Positions 42,617 to 50,996 of a DNA stretch of 64,000 nucleotides are shown piece after piece; the first letter of the stretch is position 1, and every line of letters begins with the position of its first letter. The position numbers and the translations under genes are program-made. Origin of the DNA: Candidatus Saccharimonadota bacterium (lineage in GTDB: Bacteria; Patescibacteriota; Saccharimonadia; Saccharimonadales; Saccharimonadaceae). The notes beneath the pieces are model-generated. The model was not told where the DNA came from and made no database searches. It saw nothing but the letters and a program-made list of their open reading frames with translations. The DNA lies in the NCBI GenBank assembly GCA_017514025.1, contig JAFWLB010000003.1, forward strand, positions 1-64,000, in the 5' to 3' direction.

Positions 42617-43327
42617 CTATTTCTCCGCAAAGGCTGAAGCCTCTTTAAACCCATCATAAAAGTTTTCGGAAATTTTCGGATGCCCAATTTTGTTTGCCGC
42701 TTTTACCACCTCGGTCACATCGTCCGTGATTTTAAAGATACCCGGGTCTTTTTCTCCAATTAGTTCAAGCTTCAACATCCCCTTTATTACGTTGTCAAAA
42801 TTCTTCCAAAACTTTGAACCCACCAAAAAGACCGGCATCTGTGGCATTTTATTTTCCTGCATCAGACACAGAATTTCCGATAGTTCGTCCATCGTACCAA
42901 ACCCGCCTGGGAAAAACACGAATACCTTCGCCGCCATCGCTAGCGACACCTTCCGCGCAAAGAAGTATTCAAAGGTGATGCAAGTAGTCAAATATGGATT
43001 CGGAAATTGCTCGTGTGACAAAGTAATATTTAGCCCCACCGAGCGCCCACCTATTTCGTAGGCCCCGTGATTGGCCGCCTCCATAATACCTGGCCCACCT
43101 CCAGTCACCACTGCGTGTCCGTTTTCAGCCAACAGCCCACCCAGCCGATAAGCCATCTGGCAATATTCATTGTCCTGGGTTAATCTAGCCGATCCAAAAA
43201 CCGTCACGCCTTGTGGTAAAGATCGCACGGTTTGTAACCCTCGCCCCAAATCCCGAGCGTAAGCACTCGCTCGCTCCAAATCTTCAATTGACAACTTTTT
43301 CAGTAGCTCTTCTTCGGTTTTTAACAT
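42617..43327 (-). CDS. LOG-family nucleotide phosphoribohydrolase-like protein
   Basis: A 236-residue Rossmann-like protein with the two LOG/TIGR00730 motifs: GGGPGIMEAANHGA and FFPGGFGTMDEL (PGGxGTxxE). Relatives cleave ribose-5-phosphate from nucleoside monophosphates, giving a free base; some plant relatives activate cytokinins, and the old name lysine decarboxylase is not supported. As the last gene of gap-rpiB-rpe-pfkB, release of ribose-5-phosphate from nucleotides would feed the pentose steps of the same operon. AGGAGG lies before the ATG. Confidence 0.85.
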   Translation of the reverse strand: MLKTEEELLKKLSIEDLERASAYARDLGRGLQTVRSLPQGVTVFGSARLTQDNEYCQMAYRLGGLLAENGHAVVTGGGPGIMEAANHGAYEIGGRSVGLNITLSHEQFPNPYLTTCITFEYFFARKVSLAMAAKVFVFFPGGFGTMDELSEILCLMQENKMPQMPVFLVGSKFWKNFDNVIKGMLKLELIGEKDPGIFKITDDVTEVVKAANKIGHPKISENFYDGFKEASAFAEK

Positions 43328-43335
43328 ATTCCTCC

Positions 43336-44298
43336 TTATAGTTTTTGTATTGGCATCGGATGCAATTTCTCGCGCCCCGTTAAAATACCTTTGTTCGCGC
43401 CGAGTTGTGACACCACGGCAGTAGAATTAGCCGAAGCAAACACCAGTGAATTTTTGAACGAACGCCCGGCTGCTAGATGAGCCAAAAACCCCGAACCAAA
43501 AGCATCGCCTGCCCCTGTCGCGTCCTTCACTTTCCGATCCTCATAGATCCCAAACCGATAAACCTCTTCGCCGCTCTTTGCAATTCCGCCCATTGCTCCG
43601 TCGGTTATAATCACCGTTTCTACATAATTTTGCAAATGATAAACCAGTTCCACCAAAGTTTTACCCGGCACCAACATTGCCGCTTCAGATTTGTTAACAT
43701 TCAAAACGTCAATATATTTTAATAATTTCGTCAATTCCGACGCCTGTTCCAATTCCTTCACGCCCGGATTAAACATCACCTTCGCCCCCACTTCGTGTGC
43801 CTTTTTGAAAAACCTCGCCAAAGTATCTATATCGCCCCTCAAAGTCGTCACATATAGCCAATCCGGTTGCACCAAGTCCAAATCATTTTCCGAAAAATTG
43901 CCAAATTGCTCGCTCGCTCCTCGGCAGGTCAAAATCGTCCTTTCCCCTGATTTTGAATCTAGCAGTATCACCGAAGTCCCAGTGGTCTTTCTCTCCAAAA
44001 AACTAATATAACTGTCGTCTACTCCCTCGTCTGACAAAGTCCGCACAATTGCCGCTCCAGCCGAATCGTGCGAGATATTACCCATAAACACTACCTCGTG
44101 TCCATGCCGTGCAAAGGTAATCGCTGAATTCACTCCTCCGCCCCCCACTTCGTAGGAAATTCGGTCAATATCTACTTTTGATCCCACCAAAACCTTGCCA
44201 AAAATCGCCGCTTCGCCAATTTCGGTTGGCACTAAATCGTCATGGTCAATCAAATAAATATCTTGCAGGGCCGAGCCCAAAGACACAATCCGCGCCAT
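43336..44298 (-). CDS. PfkB-family carbohydrate kinase
   Basis: A ribokinase-fold sugar or nucleoside kinase of 320 residues. The N-terminal Gly-rich motif (EVGGGGVNSAITFARHG) and the C-terminal DATGAGDAFGSGFLAHLAAG motif with the catalytic Asp and anion hole are intact. Substrate cannot be set from sequence; ribose, fructose-6-phosphate, tagatose or adenosine kinases all share this pattern. It overlaps the rpe-like gene at TAATG. The context suggests a pentose or hexose phosphate, or nucleoside. Confidence 0.88.
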   Translation of the reverse strand: MARIVSLGSALQDIYLIDHDDLVPTEIGEAAIFGKVLVGSKVDIDRISYEVGGGGVNSAITFARHGHEVVFMGNISHDSAGAAIVRTLSDEGVDDSYISFLERKTTGTSVILLDSKSGERTILTCRGASEQFGNFSENDLDLVQPDWLYVTTLRGDIDTLARFFKKAHEVGAKVMFNPGVKELEQASELTKLLKYIDVLNVNKSEAAMLVPGKTLVELVYHLQNYVETVIITDGAMGGIAKSGEEVYRFGIYEDRKVKDATGAGDAFGSGFLAHLAAGRSFKNSLVFASANSTAVVSQLGANKGILTGREKLHPMPIQKL

Positions 44299-44954
44299 TA
44301 TAATACCACTCCGCTTTTGTCAATTTCCGCTACTAATTCCTGAAAAGCCGCCGCGGGGTTTTCTGCCTGTGAAATCGCCGCCCCTACGTTGATTACGTCA
44401 AGGTCGGCATGTGCTAGCGCTCGTACGTTAGTCATGTTCGCACCTCCATCCCAACCAATTTCCACTTCGGGCTTCATATTTCGGACTAGGGCGATCTTTT
44501 CCATTTGCATCAAATCTGCCGGGTTCCCTTGCATTCCCAGTTGCCCCGCAAAAATCAGCACATGATCCACCATGTCAATATAGGGTTTAACATTGCCCGG
44601 ATAAGTTGGTGGCAGAAGCGCCACGCCGGTCTTTATCCCAGCTTCTTTCAGAGCCTGAAAACTTGGCGTTAAATCTTCATTCGCCTCTGCATGCAAAATA
44701 CAAAGCGAAGGCCCCAATTTCAAAATTGTGTCTAAATGTTGTGACGGATTTGTTGCCATCAAATGTACATCGGCTTCCCAGTTTTTTGGCCACCAAATGT
44801 TAGTAATGTCCAAAGTTTGCGTCGGCGCGAATACTCCGTCCGTCACGTCAATCTGCACTCGGCGGGTAAAAACGTTAATCCGTTCTACCTGCGCCCGAAA
44901 ATCTTGCTTATTGTCCGTTAAAATTGCCGGCACAATCGAAACTTGCCTAATCAT
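44298..44954 (-). CDS. Ribulose-phosphate 3-epimerase family protein with altered metal site
   Basis: A TIM-barrel protein of 218 residues in the Rpe family: SIVPAILTDN, EADVHLMATNP, and GWDGGANMTNV near the C terminus. In true Rpe the metal is held by two His and two Asp residues. Here the histidine of the H-x-D motif reads as glutamine (VQIDVTDG for HvDvMDg), while the Asp, the HLM histidine and the DGG Asp remain. It may be an epimerase with changed metal use, or act on another sugar phosphate. It overlaps rpiB by 8 bp and the kinase by 1 bp. Family sure, reaction less so. Confidence 0.78.
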   Translation of the reverse strand: MIRQVSIVPAILTDNKQDFRAQVERINVFTRRVQIDVTDGVFAPTQTLDITNIWWPKNWEADVHLMATNPSQHLDTILKLGPSLCILHAEANEDLTPSFQALKEAGIKTGVALLPPTYPGNVKPYIDMVDHVLIFAGQLGMQGNPADLMQMEKIALVRNMKPEVEIGWDGGANMTNVRALAHADLDVINVGAAISQAENPAAAFQELVAEIDKSGVVL

Positions 44955-45396
44955 AATCTTCCCTTTCGTCTAAACGATTAATTCGCTTTACGCGACGCTC
45001 TAAATTATCAAATTTAGTTTCCAAAAACGCCATCACCACTTTCTGGATTTTCTCGTCATCCATGAAATGCGCCGATAGACACAAAACATTCGCATCGTCA
45101 TGTTCGCGCGCCAACTTAGCAGATTCCGGCGAATCGCAATGTGCTGCCCGCACGCCTTTAAAACGGTTAGCCTGCATCGTCATTCCGTGTGCCGAATCAC
45201 AAATCAAAATTCCCTTTGCTTCGTGCTCGCGCCTAACTGCTCTCGCCACCGCCACTGCCGGGTCGTTAAAATCATCGCCTTCGTGGTAACTATACGCTCC
45301 CACGTCAGTCACCGTGAAATCTTTAGTCGCCAAAAACTTTAATAGCGCCTTCTTTTTTTCAAATCCCCGATAATCTGCCCCGACGAATAACTCCAT
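44947..45396 (-). CDS. rpiB: RpiB/LacAB-family sugar-phosphate isomerase, variant active-site loop
   Basis: A 149-residue RpiB-type isomerase that would interconvert ribose-5-P and ribulose-5-P (or, in LacAB, galactose-6-P and tagatose-6-P). Visible are FVGADYRGFEKK at the N terminus, the catalytic Cys in GILICDSAHGM, and NRFKGVRAAHC. The canonical loop after the Cys is GTGIG; here it is DSAHG, so the phosphate or anion-hole loop differs. Start is the ATG at 45396, overlapping the gap stop as TAATG. Ribose isomerase is the simplest reading, but another sugar phosphate is possible. Confidence 0.8.
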   Translation of the reverse strand: MELFVGADYRGFEKKKALLKFLATKDFTVTDVGAYSYHEGDDFNDPAVAVARAVRREHEAKGILICDSAHGMTMQANRFKGVRAAHCDSPESAKLAREHDDANVLCLSAHFMDDEKIQKVVMAFLETKFDNLERRVKRINRLDEREDYD

Positions 45397-46400
45397 TAGT
45401 TCCCCTTTCCAAAGTCTACCGCCAGCTCTACCAGTCGGTTCGAATATCCCCACTCATTGTCATACCAGGCCACCACCTTGATCATATTACCATCCACTAC
45501 GTCAAGCAGGGGTAAATCTACGATGCAAGAATGTGGATCACCGATAAAATCTGACGATACCAGCTCTTCTTCCGTCACACCAATAATACCCTGATAATAC
45601 GGTTCTTTGGCCGCCTTTTTGAAAATTTTTGCCAGCTCTTCTTTTGTTGTTTTTCGTTTAACGACTGCCGTAATATCAGATAATGAAACCACCGGCGTCG
45701 GCACCCGCACTGACAGACCGTTAAACTTATCTTTCAAACTCGGGATGGTTAGTGCCGCTGCTTTTGAAGCGCCCGTAGAAGTTGGTACAATATTCTCGGC
45801 TGCCGAGCGAGCTTCGCGTAAGTCTTTGGCCGGTGCATCTAAAATTTTTTGTGACCCAGTGTAGGAGTGCACTGTGGTCATCATCGCCTTTTCTATGCCT
45901 AGCTCGTCTTCCAGAACTTTCATCACCGGCGCAATGCAGTTAGTCGTGCAAGAAGCATTGGAAATAATCTCATCTTTCCCATCTACCACTTCTTCGTTCG
46001 CTCCGATCACCACGGTCTTCGCCCCCGCACCTTTAGCCGGCGCCGAGATCACCACCTTTTTTGCCCCCGCCTTGATGTGCGCCCGGGCGTCCTTCGGATT
46101 AGTGAAAAATCCCGTTGATTCAATCACCACGTCCACGCCCAGCTTTGCCCACGGCAATTTTGCCGGATCTTTTTCGGCAAATACCGGAATCTCGCGTGTG
46201 TTTACTACGATGGCGTTATCTTTTGCACTGACTTTCTTGTCATAATTTCCGTAAGTAGAGTCATGCTTTAAAAGATGCGCCAGAGTCCCGGCATCCGTGA
46301 TGTCGTTAATTGCCACCACCTGCGTGTCGTGTCGCTCTAATAAAATCTTCAGCGCATTTCGGCCAATTCTCCCGAAGCCGTTTATCGCCACCTTTACCAT
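45396..46400 (-). CDS. gap: Glyceraldehyde-3-phosphate dehydrogenase
   Basis: GAPDH oxidises glyceraldehyde-3-P to 1,3-bisphosphoglycerate with NAD(P) and phosphate. The 334 residues are full length: INGFGRIGRNALK for the dinucleotide fold, SNASCTTNC with the catalytic Cys, the partner His in TTVHSYTG, and WYDNEWGYSNR near the end. First gene of a five-gene sugar-phosphate operon; glyceraldehyde-3-P is also the product of phosphoketolase. TTAGGAGG precedes the ATG. Its -10 box lies in the loop of an upstream terminator hairpin. Confidence 0.98.
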   Translation of the reverse strand: MVKVAINGFGRIGRNALKILLERHDTQVVAINDITDAGTLAHLLKHDSTYGNYDKKVSAKDNAIVVNTREIPVFAEKDPAKLPWAKLGVDVVIESTGFFTNPKDARAHIKAGAKKVVISAPAKGAGAKTVVIGANEEVVDGKDEIISNASCTTNCIAPVMKVLEDELGIEKAMMTTVHSYTGSQKILDAPAKDLREARSAAENIVPTSTGASKAAALTIPSLKDKFNGLSVRVPTPVVSLSDITAVVKRKTTKEELAKIFKKAAKEPYYQGIIGVTEEELVSSDFIGDPHSCIVDLPLLDVVDGNMIKVVAWYDNEWGYSNRLVELAVDFGKGN

Positions 46401-46415
46401 TTTTACCTCCTAAAA

Positions 46416-46449
46416 AATCTACTTATGTATATTATAACATAAGTAGATT
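46416..46449 (-). terminator. rpsL-rpsG terminator carrying the gap -10 box in its loop
   Basis: A perfect 13-bp inverted repeat (AATCTACTTATGT at 46416-46428 and its complement at 46437-46449) followed by T-run on the minus strand. TATAAT sits in the 8-base loop with its first or last base in the stem. A transcript from that box holds only the 3' arm and cannot form the hairpin. Confidence 0.65.
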
Positions 46450-46469
46450 AAAAATTGCATGCAATTTTT
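46450..46469. repeat. 20-bp perfect palindrome at rpsG 3' end
   Basis: AAAAATTGCA followed by its reverse complement, overlapping the rpsG stop codon. It may act as a first, weak terminator hairpin before the main one. Confidence 0.5.
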
Positions 46470-46944
46470 ACCGAGCGAAGTGTGCGAAAGCACGGTTTGC
46501 TTCCGCCATGCGGTGGCAATCTTCCTTCTTCTTGAAGGCTGCCCCAGTTTCATTATAGGCATCCACAATTTCCGCTTCTAGACGCTTGGCATATGGCATC
46601 CCACTTCGAGCCCGTGCCGACTGCACCAACCACGAAAAAGCAAAATGCAATTGCCGATGGCCCGTAATCGGGAACGGAATTTGATAGTTCGCACCACCAA
46701 CCCGACGAGATTTCACTTCGAAATCTGGCGACACATTCGCAATCGCTTTTTCTAAAACTTCGACCGGATTTTCCGAGTCCAACTTTTTCGCTGCACCCTC
46801 AATCGCAGCATAAACCGCACGCTCCGCAACTTGTTTCTTTCCATTGAGCATTGACTTGTTAATTAATCTTTGTACTAGCACCGACTGATATTTACGATCA
46901 GGGCTAACTTTACGAGTTAGAGATTTAGTAGTTTTGCGTGGCAT
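46468..46944 (-). CDS. rpsG: 30S ribosomal protein S7
   Basis: S7 nucleates assembly of the 30S head and often represses the str operon. The 158-residue protein contains SLTRKVSPDRKYQSVLVQRLINK, the NVSPDFEVKSRRVGGANYQIPFPI block (RRVGG-x-xYQ-P) and AEANRAFAHF at the end. It is directly downstream of rpsL with 2 bp between. Unlike the usual str operon, fusA and tuf do not follow. Confidence 0.98.
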   Translation of the reverse strand: MPRKTTKSLTRKVSPDRKYQSVLVQRLINKSMLNGKKQVAERAVYAAIEGAAKKLDSENPVEVLEKAIANVSPDFEVKSRRVGGANYQIPFPITGHRQLHFAFSWLVQSARARSGMPYAKRLEAEIVDAYNETGAAFKKKEDCHRMAEANRAFAHFAR

Positions 46945-46946
46945 AA

Positions 46947-47360
46947 TTACTTATCCTCCTTCTTCGCGCCGTATTTACTGCGGCCTTGCTTGCGACCCTG
47001 CACGCCTTGGAGATCCAAAGCTCCGCGCACAATGTGATAACGTACACCCGGCAAATCTGGCACCCGGCCACCGCGCACTAGCACCACTGCGTGCTCCTGC
47101 AAGTTGTGACCTTCGCCACCAATATATGCCCAAACCTCTTGACCATTAGTCAAGCGCACACGAGCTACTTTCCGCATCGCGGAGTTCGGCTTCTTTGGCG
47201 TCTTAGTTGTAACTTTGATACAAACTCCCCGCTTCAAAGGCGCTGCTTTCTCGTAGCGCTTAGTCTTTAGGGTATTTACGATAGACCCCAAAGCCGGAGA
47301 TTTCGATTTCTTGTGAGCCTTTTTGCGCGGCTTGCGAATCAACTGATTGATAGTTGGCAT
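46947..47360 (-). CDS. rpsL: 30S ribosomal protein S12
   Basis: S12 lies at the decoding centre. The 137-residue sequence has [13 protein letters not shown] at the start, [21 protein letters not shown], the [27 protein letters not shown] block (split here: [16 protein letters not shown]) and the KYGAKK end. Lys in TKTPKKPNS, the classic streptomycin site, is present. Start at the ATG at 47360 with AAGGAG upstream; three extra codons in frame are not supported. Long 5' leader. Confidence 0.97.
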   Translation of the reverse strand: MPTINQLIRKPRKKAHKKSKSPALGSIVNTLKTKRYEKAAPLKRGVCIKVTTKTPKKPNSAMRKVARVRLTNGQEVWAYIGGEGHNLQEHAVVLVRGGRVPDLPGVRYHIVRGALDLQGVQGRKQGRSKYGAKKEDK

Positions 47361-47513
47361 TAAATGCACTCCTTATTCTTATATATTATATATAGTAGAC
47401 CACCTACACCATATGTAGCGTTCCAACGGCCAAAAACTGCCATCGAAACACCATATCTAGTGGTCACGACTTGCCAGTTTGCTCACAGCAATCACAAACC
47501 AGCTGAAACTCTT
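47361..47513 (-). promoter_or_regulatory. Long rpsL leader with two possible -10 boxes
   Basis: A distal TATAAT (47520-47525) would give a leader of about 150 bases with several pairing segments, including GGTTTG / CAAACT. A proximal TATAAT at 47385-47390 would give a short leader. The long form could carry an S7- or S12-type control element; no known class recognised. Confidence 0.35.
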
Positions 47514-47545
47514 ACTCCTATTATACCACAAGCGATCTCAAAAGT

Positions 47546-48823
47546 CTAGCTGTTCATTTTCACTAGATAATCCAATGTCTTTTCAATCGTCAAGCGATTT
47601 TTAATATCCATTTTGACATTTGGGTCTTTCAAAGACTTCATCGCTTCCGGAGATTTTTTGTAAACATCTTTTAACTCGGCAATTTTCGCCGCGACCTCCT
47701 CATCTGAGGCAAAGATTTTTTCCTTTACTGCCAAAGTCTGCAAAGCCAAAGAGCCCTTTACTCGCATTTCGGCAACTTCGTGAGCTTCCTTTTCCCAGTT
47801 CTCCTCCGTCTCGCCGTTAGCTTCCAAAAATTCTTCAAATTCCATCCCTTGTGCAGCGGCGTTGCGACTAATATCGTCACGAATTGCTCGCATTTGATCC
47901 TCAATCATGATTTCCGGCGCTGGCACGGTAGACTTTTTGATCAAAGCCTTTACCAGCTCGTCCTTAAACGTCTCTTCCGCTCGGTGTTCGTTCTGTGCTT
48001 GCAAATTTTTCTTGATGTCTGCTTTTAACGCGTCCAGATTTTCAAAAGGTCCGCACTTTTTCGCCATTTCGTCGTCAATTTTTGCCTTCGTCACTTCATT
48101 CACTTGTTTGACCAAAATTTCGAACACAGTTTTTGCCCCAGCCAAATCCTTCACGCCGTAATCTTTCGGAAAAGTTAGTTTTAGCTCAAATTTATCTCCC
48201 GCTTCGTGCCCTACTACGCCGTCTTCAAAGTCAGGGATAAAGGTGTTAGATCCTAGCGTCAATTTAAAATCTTTGGCCGAGCCACCCTTGAAAGCTTCAC
48301 CGTCCTTTTTGCCAACGAAGTCAATCACCACTTCGTCACCCAGCTTTGCCGCTCGGCGCACCACCTTTTTCTCGGCAAAGGAATTAGCCAGGTTATCCAG
48401 TACTTCGTTGATGTCTTTTGCGGTTACTTTTGTTTCGGGCTTTTTCACGCCTAACTTCTTATAATCACACAACTTAATTTCGGGCAAAATATCCGCCGTA
48501 GCCGTATATTCCGCCGATTCGCCCGGTACGTATTTTGTCACATTGACATTCGGAATTGCCAACGGGGATTTGGACTCTTTCTTAAAGGCTTCAACCACTG
48601 TTTCGCGCACCGCCAAGTCAATCGTCTCCATATTCAGATCATTTTCTGGGATAAATTTCTCTGCTACTTTTGCTGGGACTTTACCCTTGCGGAATCCTTC
48701 TACTTTAACTTCTTTAGACAATCTTTCGACTGCTTTCTCCCGCGCCGCTGCTAAATCCTTAGCTTCCAGCGTCACAGTAATCTCTACCCGAGAATCAGAA
48801 AGTTTTTTCACTTTGGTTTTCAT
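47546..48823 (-). CDS. tig: Trigger factor
   Basis: Trigger factor is the ribosome-bound chaperone and prolyl isomerase that meets nascent chains. The 425-residue protein has the N-terminal ribosome-binding domain with the GFRKGKVP signature near residue 43, the FKBP-like domain (DEVVIDFVGKKDGEAFKGG, GSNTFIPDFEDGVVGHEAGD) and the helical C-terminal arms. Spaced promoter with an AGGAG site. Normal length. Confidence 0.97.
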   Translation of the reverse strand: MKTKVKKLSDSRVEITVTLEAKDLAAAREKAVERLSKEVKVEGFRKGKVPAKVAEKFIPENDLNMETIDLAVRETVVEAFKKESKSPLAIPNVNVTKYVPGESAEYTATADILPEIKLCDYKKLGVKKPETKVTAKDINEVLDNLANSFAEKKVVRRAAKLGDEVVIDFVGKKDGEAFKGGSAKDFKLTLGSNTFIPDFEDGVVGHEAGDKFELKLTFPKDYGVKDLAGAKTVFEILVKQVNEVTKAKIDDEMAKKCGPFENLDALKADIKKNLQAQNEHRAEETFKDELVKALIKKSTVPAPEIMIEDQMRAIRDDISRNAAAQGMEFEEFLEANGETEENWEKEAHEVAEMRVKGSLALQTLAVKEKIFASDEEVAAKIAELKDVYKKSPEAMKSLKDPNVKMDIKNRLTIEKTLDYLVKMNS

Positions 48824-48844
48824 AATAACTCCTATTTACTACAA

Positions 48845-50431
48845 TTATAACATAATTTTGGGCTGGTTGGTATCCCTAAAGTGGGTCAAAGTAAAGCGCG
48901 AACTCGCCCCCAACTTCACATCTGGATTCATAATGTCGTCTGGGTCAAAAATCTTTTTGATCTCAGCATAAAGCTCTTTGCGCGGCTCCGGCATTTCCTC
49001 ATTCACGGCTACTGCCTTTAGGCGTCCTTCTGGCGTCCCGCCCGTCAATTTACCGCCCTGTCGATCTATCACGTATGCCCCCGCTCTTAGGAAAGTCGTG
49101 GCCTTTTTGCTAAAATTATCCGCTTCGAGGTCGAACTTCGGCCTTAGATGATAAATCCCCGTCGCGTAAGACCCATAGAGCGCCAAATCCAGGTCCAATT
49201 TCTCTGCCAAAACCTTCAAATCTCGCAAAAACCCTTCGATATTATACGACGGCAAATAAAAATCTGTCAAAATCGGTACCCGCTCACCATTTTTCACGTA
49301 CCCCAGGTAATTGACCAGCGAATTTTCAAACTCGTTCAGAGTAGTTTTATTGTCCGGCTTTTCAAAGATGAACTTTGTATTGCGTGGCAATTTTTCCTTG
49401 AGCAACATGATTTTTTTGATGCGACTATTCGCTCGTTCCGCAAAACTTGCAAACACCACGTAGCCATCTTCTAGTCGTTTAATCACGCCGTCCAGATTTT
49501 TGCCCGTTTCCCGTGCCTCGCGAATAATCCTCAAATCATAAAAATCTAGTTTTTCCGGCTTCAATTCCTGCACTTCTTTCATATAACGTAGTGCCGGTCC
49601 AATTTCTTTAAAAGTTGCCACTACGCGTTGCGGCCGTTCTTTCATCGGCGTTGCTCTCAAAATTACCTCCGAAATTATACCTAGCGTACTCTGTGCGCCA
49701 AAGAACAGCGGCATCAAATCCAGGGTCTCTTTCATCGGCACTTTAGCAATACCAGGATAGCCCGCAAGAGTGTATTTATCCTCTTCAATCTCGTAGAGCA
49801 AATCCCGTTTGTCGTGTACAATTTTAGCAATCTTTTGATAAAGTGCTCCTTCTGGAGTTTTTTCGGCTACTTTCTTCGCTACGGCGTATTTTTTTAAACG
49901 ATTGGTCTGCAGACATTCCCCGTTCGCCAATACTACTTCTATTCGTTCCACAAAATTCTCAATCCCGCCATATTTGCCAGCGCAATTATCCGCTGAATTA
50001 TTAGAAATTAGCCCTCCGATAGTTTCGTCGTCGTGCCCATCTACTGGGATCGTCAATCCTGATACCGACAGCGCTGTATTTAGCTCTTTTAGAGTAATCC
50101 CCGCCTGTACATGCACTAGCCGCTCTCGCGGGTCAATCTCCAGTAATTTATTTAATTTTTTGGTCGAGACAATAATGCCGTTACTCAACGCTGCTCCCCC
50201 GGTATCTCGCCCTGAGCCTCGTGCGGTTACCGCGACCTTGATGTCTTTAGTCGCCAGCTGGTCAAAAAACCGCATCAACTTCCGAATATCGTCCGTAGAT
50301 TCCGGAAACGCCACAAATTTCGGTTTGATCTTTAACGCCGAACGGTCCGTCGAATACTCTTCCAAAATTTCCGGATTGTCAAAAACATTCCCCACCGTCA
50401 GCTGATTCAAATACCTCGCAATTTTCCCCAT
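48845..50431 (-). CDS. FAD-binding oxidoreductase, GlcD/D-lactate dehydrogenase type
   Basis: A 528-residue flavoenzyme of the VAO/PCMH superfamily. The FAD domain shows VTARGSGRDTGGAA (pyrophosphate loop), HVQAGITLKELN, and the VDGHDDETIGGLISNNSADN block; the C-terminal FAD-oxidase cap follows. No iron-sulfur cysteine motif is present, so it matches the single-subunit GlcD or D-lactate dehydrogenase group, not the GlcD-GlcF fusion. Oxidation of D-lactate or another 2-hydroxy acid is likely, but the electron acceptor is not clear in an organism of this type. TATAAT lies 10 bases from the ATG. Confidence 0.87.
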   Translation of the reverse strand: MGKIARYLNQLTVGNVFDNPEILEEYSTDRSALKIKPKFVAFPESTDDIRKLMRFFDQLATKDIKVAVTARGSGRDTGGAALSNGIIVSTKKLNKLLEIDPRERLVHVQAGITLKELNTALSVSGLTIPVDGHDDETIGGLISNNSADNCAGKYGGIENFVERIEVVLANGECLQTNRLKKYAVAKKVAEKTPEGALYQKIAKIVHDKRDLLYEIEEDKYTLAGYPGIAKVPMKETLDLMPLFFGAQSTLGIISEVILRATPMKERPQRVVATFKEIGPALRYMKEVQELKPEKLDFYDLRIIREARETGKNLDGVIKRLEDGYVVFASFAERANSRIKKIMLLKEKLPRNTKFIFEKPDNKTTLNEFENSLVNYLGYVKNGERVPILTDFYLPSYNIEGFLRDLKVLAEKLDLDLALYGSYATGIYHLRPKFDLEADNFSKKATTFLRAGAYVIDRQGGKLTGGTPEGRLKAVAVNEEMPEPRKELYAEIKKIFDPDDIMNPDVKLGASSRFTLTHFRDTNQPKIML

Positions 50432-50479
50432 CCTGCTTATTATTATATCACACCCACCAAAATCCGCAAAAATTTTAGC

Positions 50480-50520
50480 ATGGAAAAGGACGCTTGGGGA
50501 AAGGCCTAAAACGTCCTTTT
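50480..50520 (-). terminator. Terminator downstream of the RpoA-CTD-like gene
   Basis: A perfect 11-bp stem (GGAAAAGGACG / CGTCCTTTTCC) around a 19-base loop, just downstream of the gene on the minus strand. Confidence 0.65.
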
Positions 50521-50531
50521 CCGTTAGCGTC

Positions 50532-50838
50532 CTAAGATTTTTTGAGGTAAAGATCTAGGCTTTCCAGCATTTTCTGAACCTCTTCTAAGGACTTTCGCCC
50601 AAATCCTGGTATTTCGCGCAGACGCTCATCTGTCGAGTTTGCCAGTTCCCCCAACGTCGTTATTTTTGCTCCCGTCAAGGGATTTAACGACCCTTGTCGA
50701 TGGTATAATTTCTTTTTCATAGAGCAAAGAAAGGCCGATCGACTCCCAACTTTCAAGTCCGTAGTCCTCACACAATTTTCTGAGAACCATGTTGTCGGTT
50801 CCATATGTAGGAATGTCGACTTTCTTTATGATTTTCAC
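50532..50838 (-). pseudogene. RpoA C-terminal-domain-like small protein, frameshifted
   Basis: Two overlapping frames together encode one likely protein of about 101 residues. From GTG at 50838 the first frame gives MKIIKKVDIPTYG... and runs to IPSTRVVKSLDG, which matches helix 1 of the RNA polymerase alpha C-terminal domain. The homology then moves to the other frame: GAKITTLGELANSTDE, IPGFGRKSLEEVQKML. Removing one C from the CCC run at 50671-50673 joins the two exactly (KSL-DG-AKITTLGEL). So it is either a recent one-base insertion, a programmed +1 frameshift, or a sequence error. Consensus promoter and own terminator, as in the other single-gene units. The alpha-CTD fold binds DNA and regulators, so the protein could modulate transcription; this is inference. 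Confidence 0.65.
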
Positions 50839-50875
50839 GCACCCCTAGAGGCACGAAAAACCAATTTATGCCCTA

Positions 50876-50904
50876 ATTATAACACAAACGGAATAAAAGG
50901 TCAA
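50876..50904 (-). promoter_or_regulatory. Consensus promoter of the RpoA-CTD-like gene
   Basis: TTGACC, 17-base spacer, TATAAT on the minus strand. Confidence 0.8.
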
Positions 50905-50984
50905 TAGCAACACCACAAAATTTAGTCACAATTGCAACCAAATACTAAGGCCGGCATTAAGTTGCCGGCCTCTCACTTTTATGG

Positions 50985-50990
50985 TATAAT
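50985..50990 (+). promoter_or_regulatory. -10 box of the 100-residue gene (leaderless type)
   Basis: TATAAT with 6 bases to the ATG at 50997; TTGCCG lies 17 bases upstream as a possible -35 box. Confidence 0.65.
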
Positions 50991-50996
50991 CCACTT

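Noticed and set aside
42617-43327. Lysine decarboxylase as product name
   Set aside because: The PGGxGTxxE motif belongs to LOG-type phosphoribohydrolases; the decarboxylase label is a known mis-annotation.
50626-50838. Seventy-residue ORF as an independent small gene
   Set aside because: Its C-terminal part after the CCC run loses homology, while the other frame carries the rest of the alpha-CTD; best read as one frameshifted gene.
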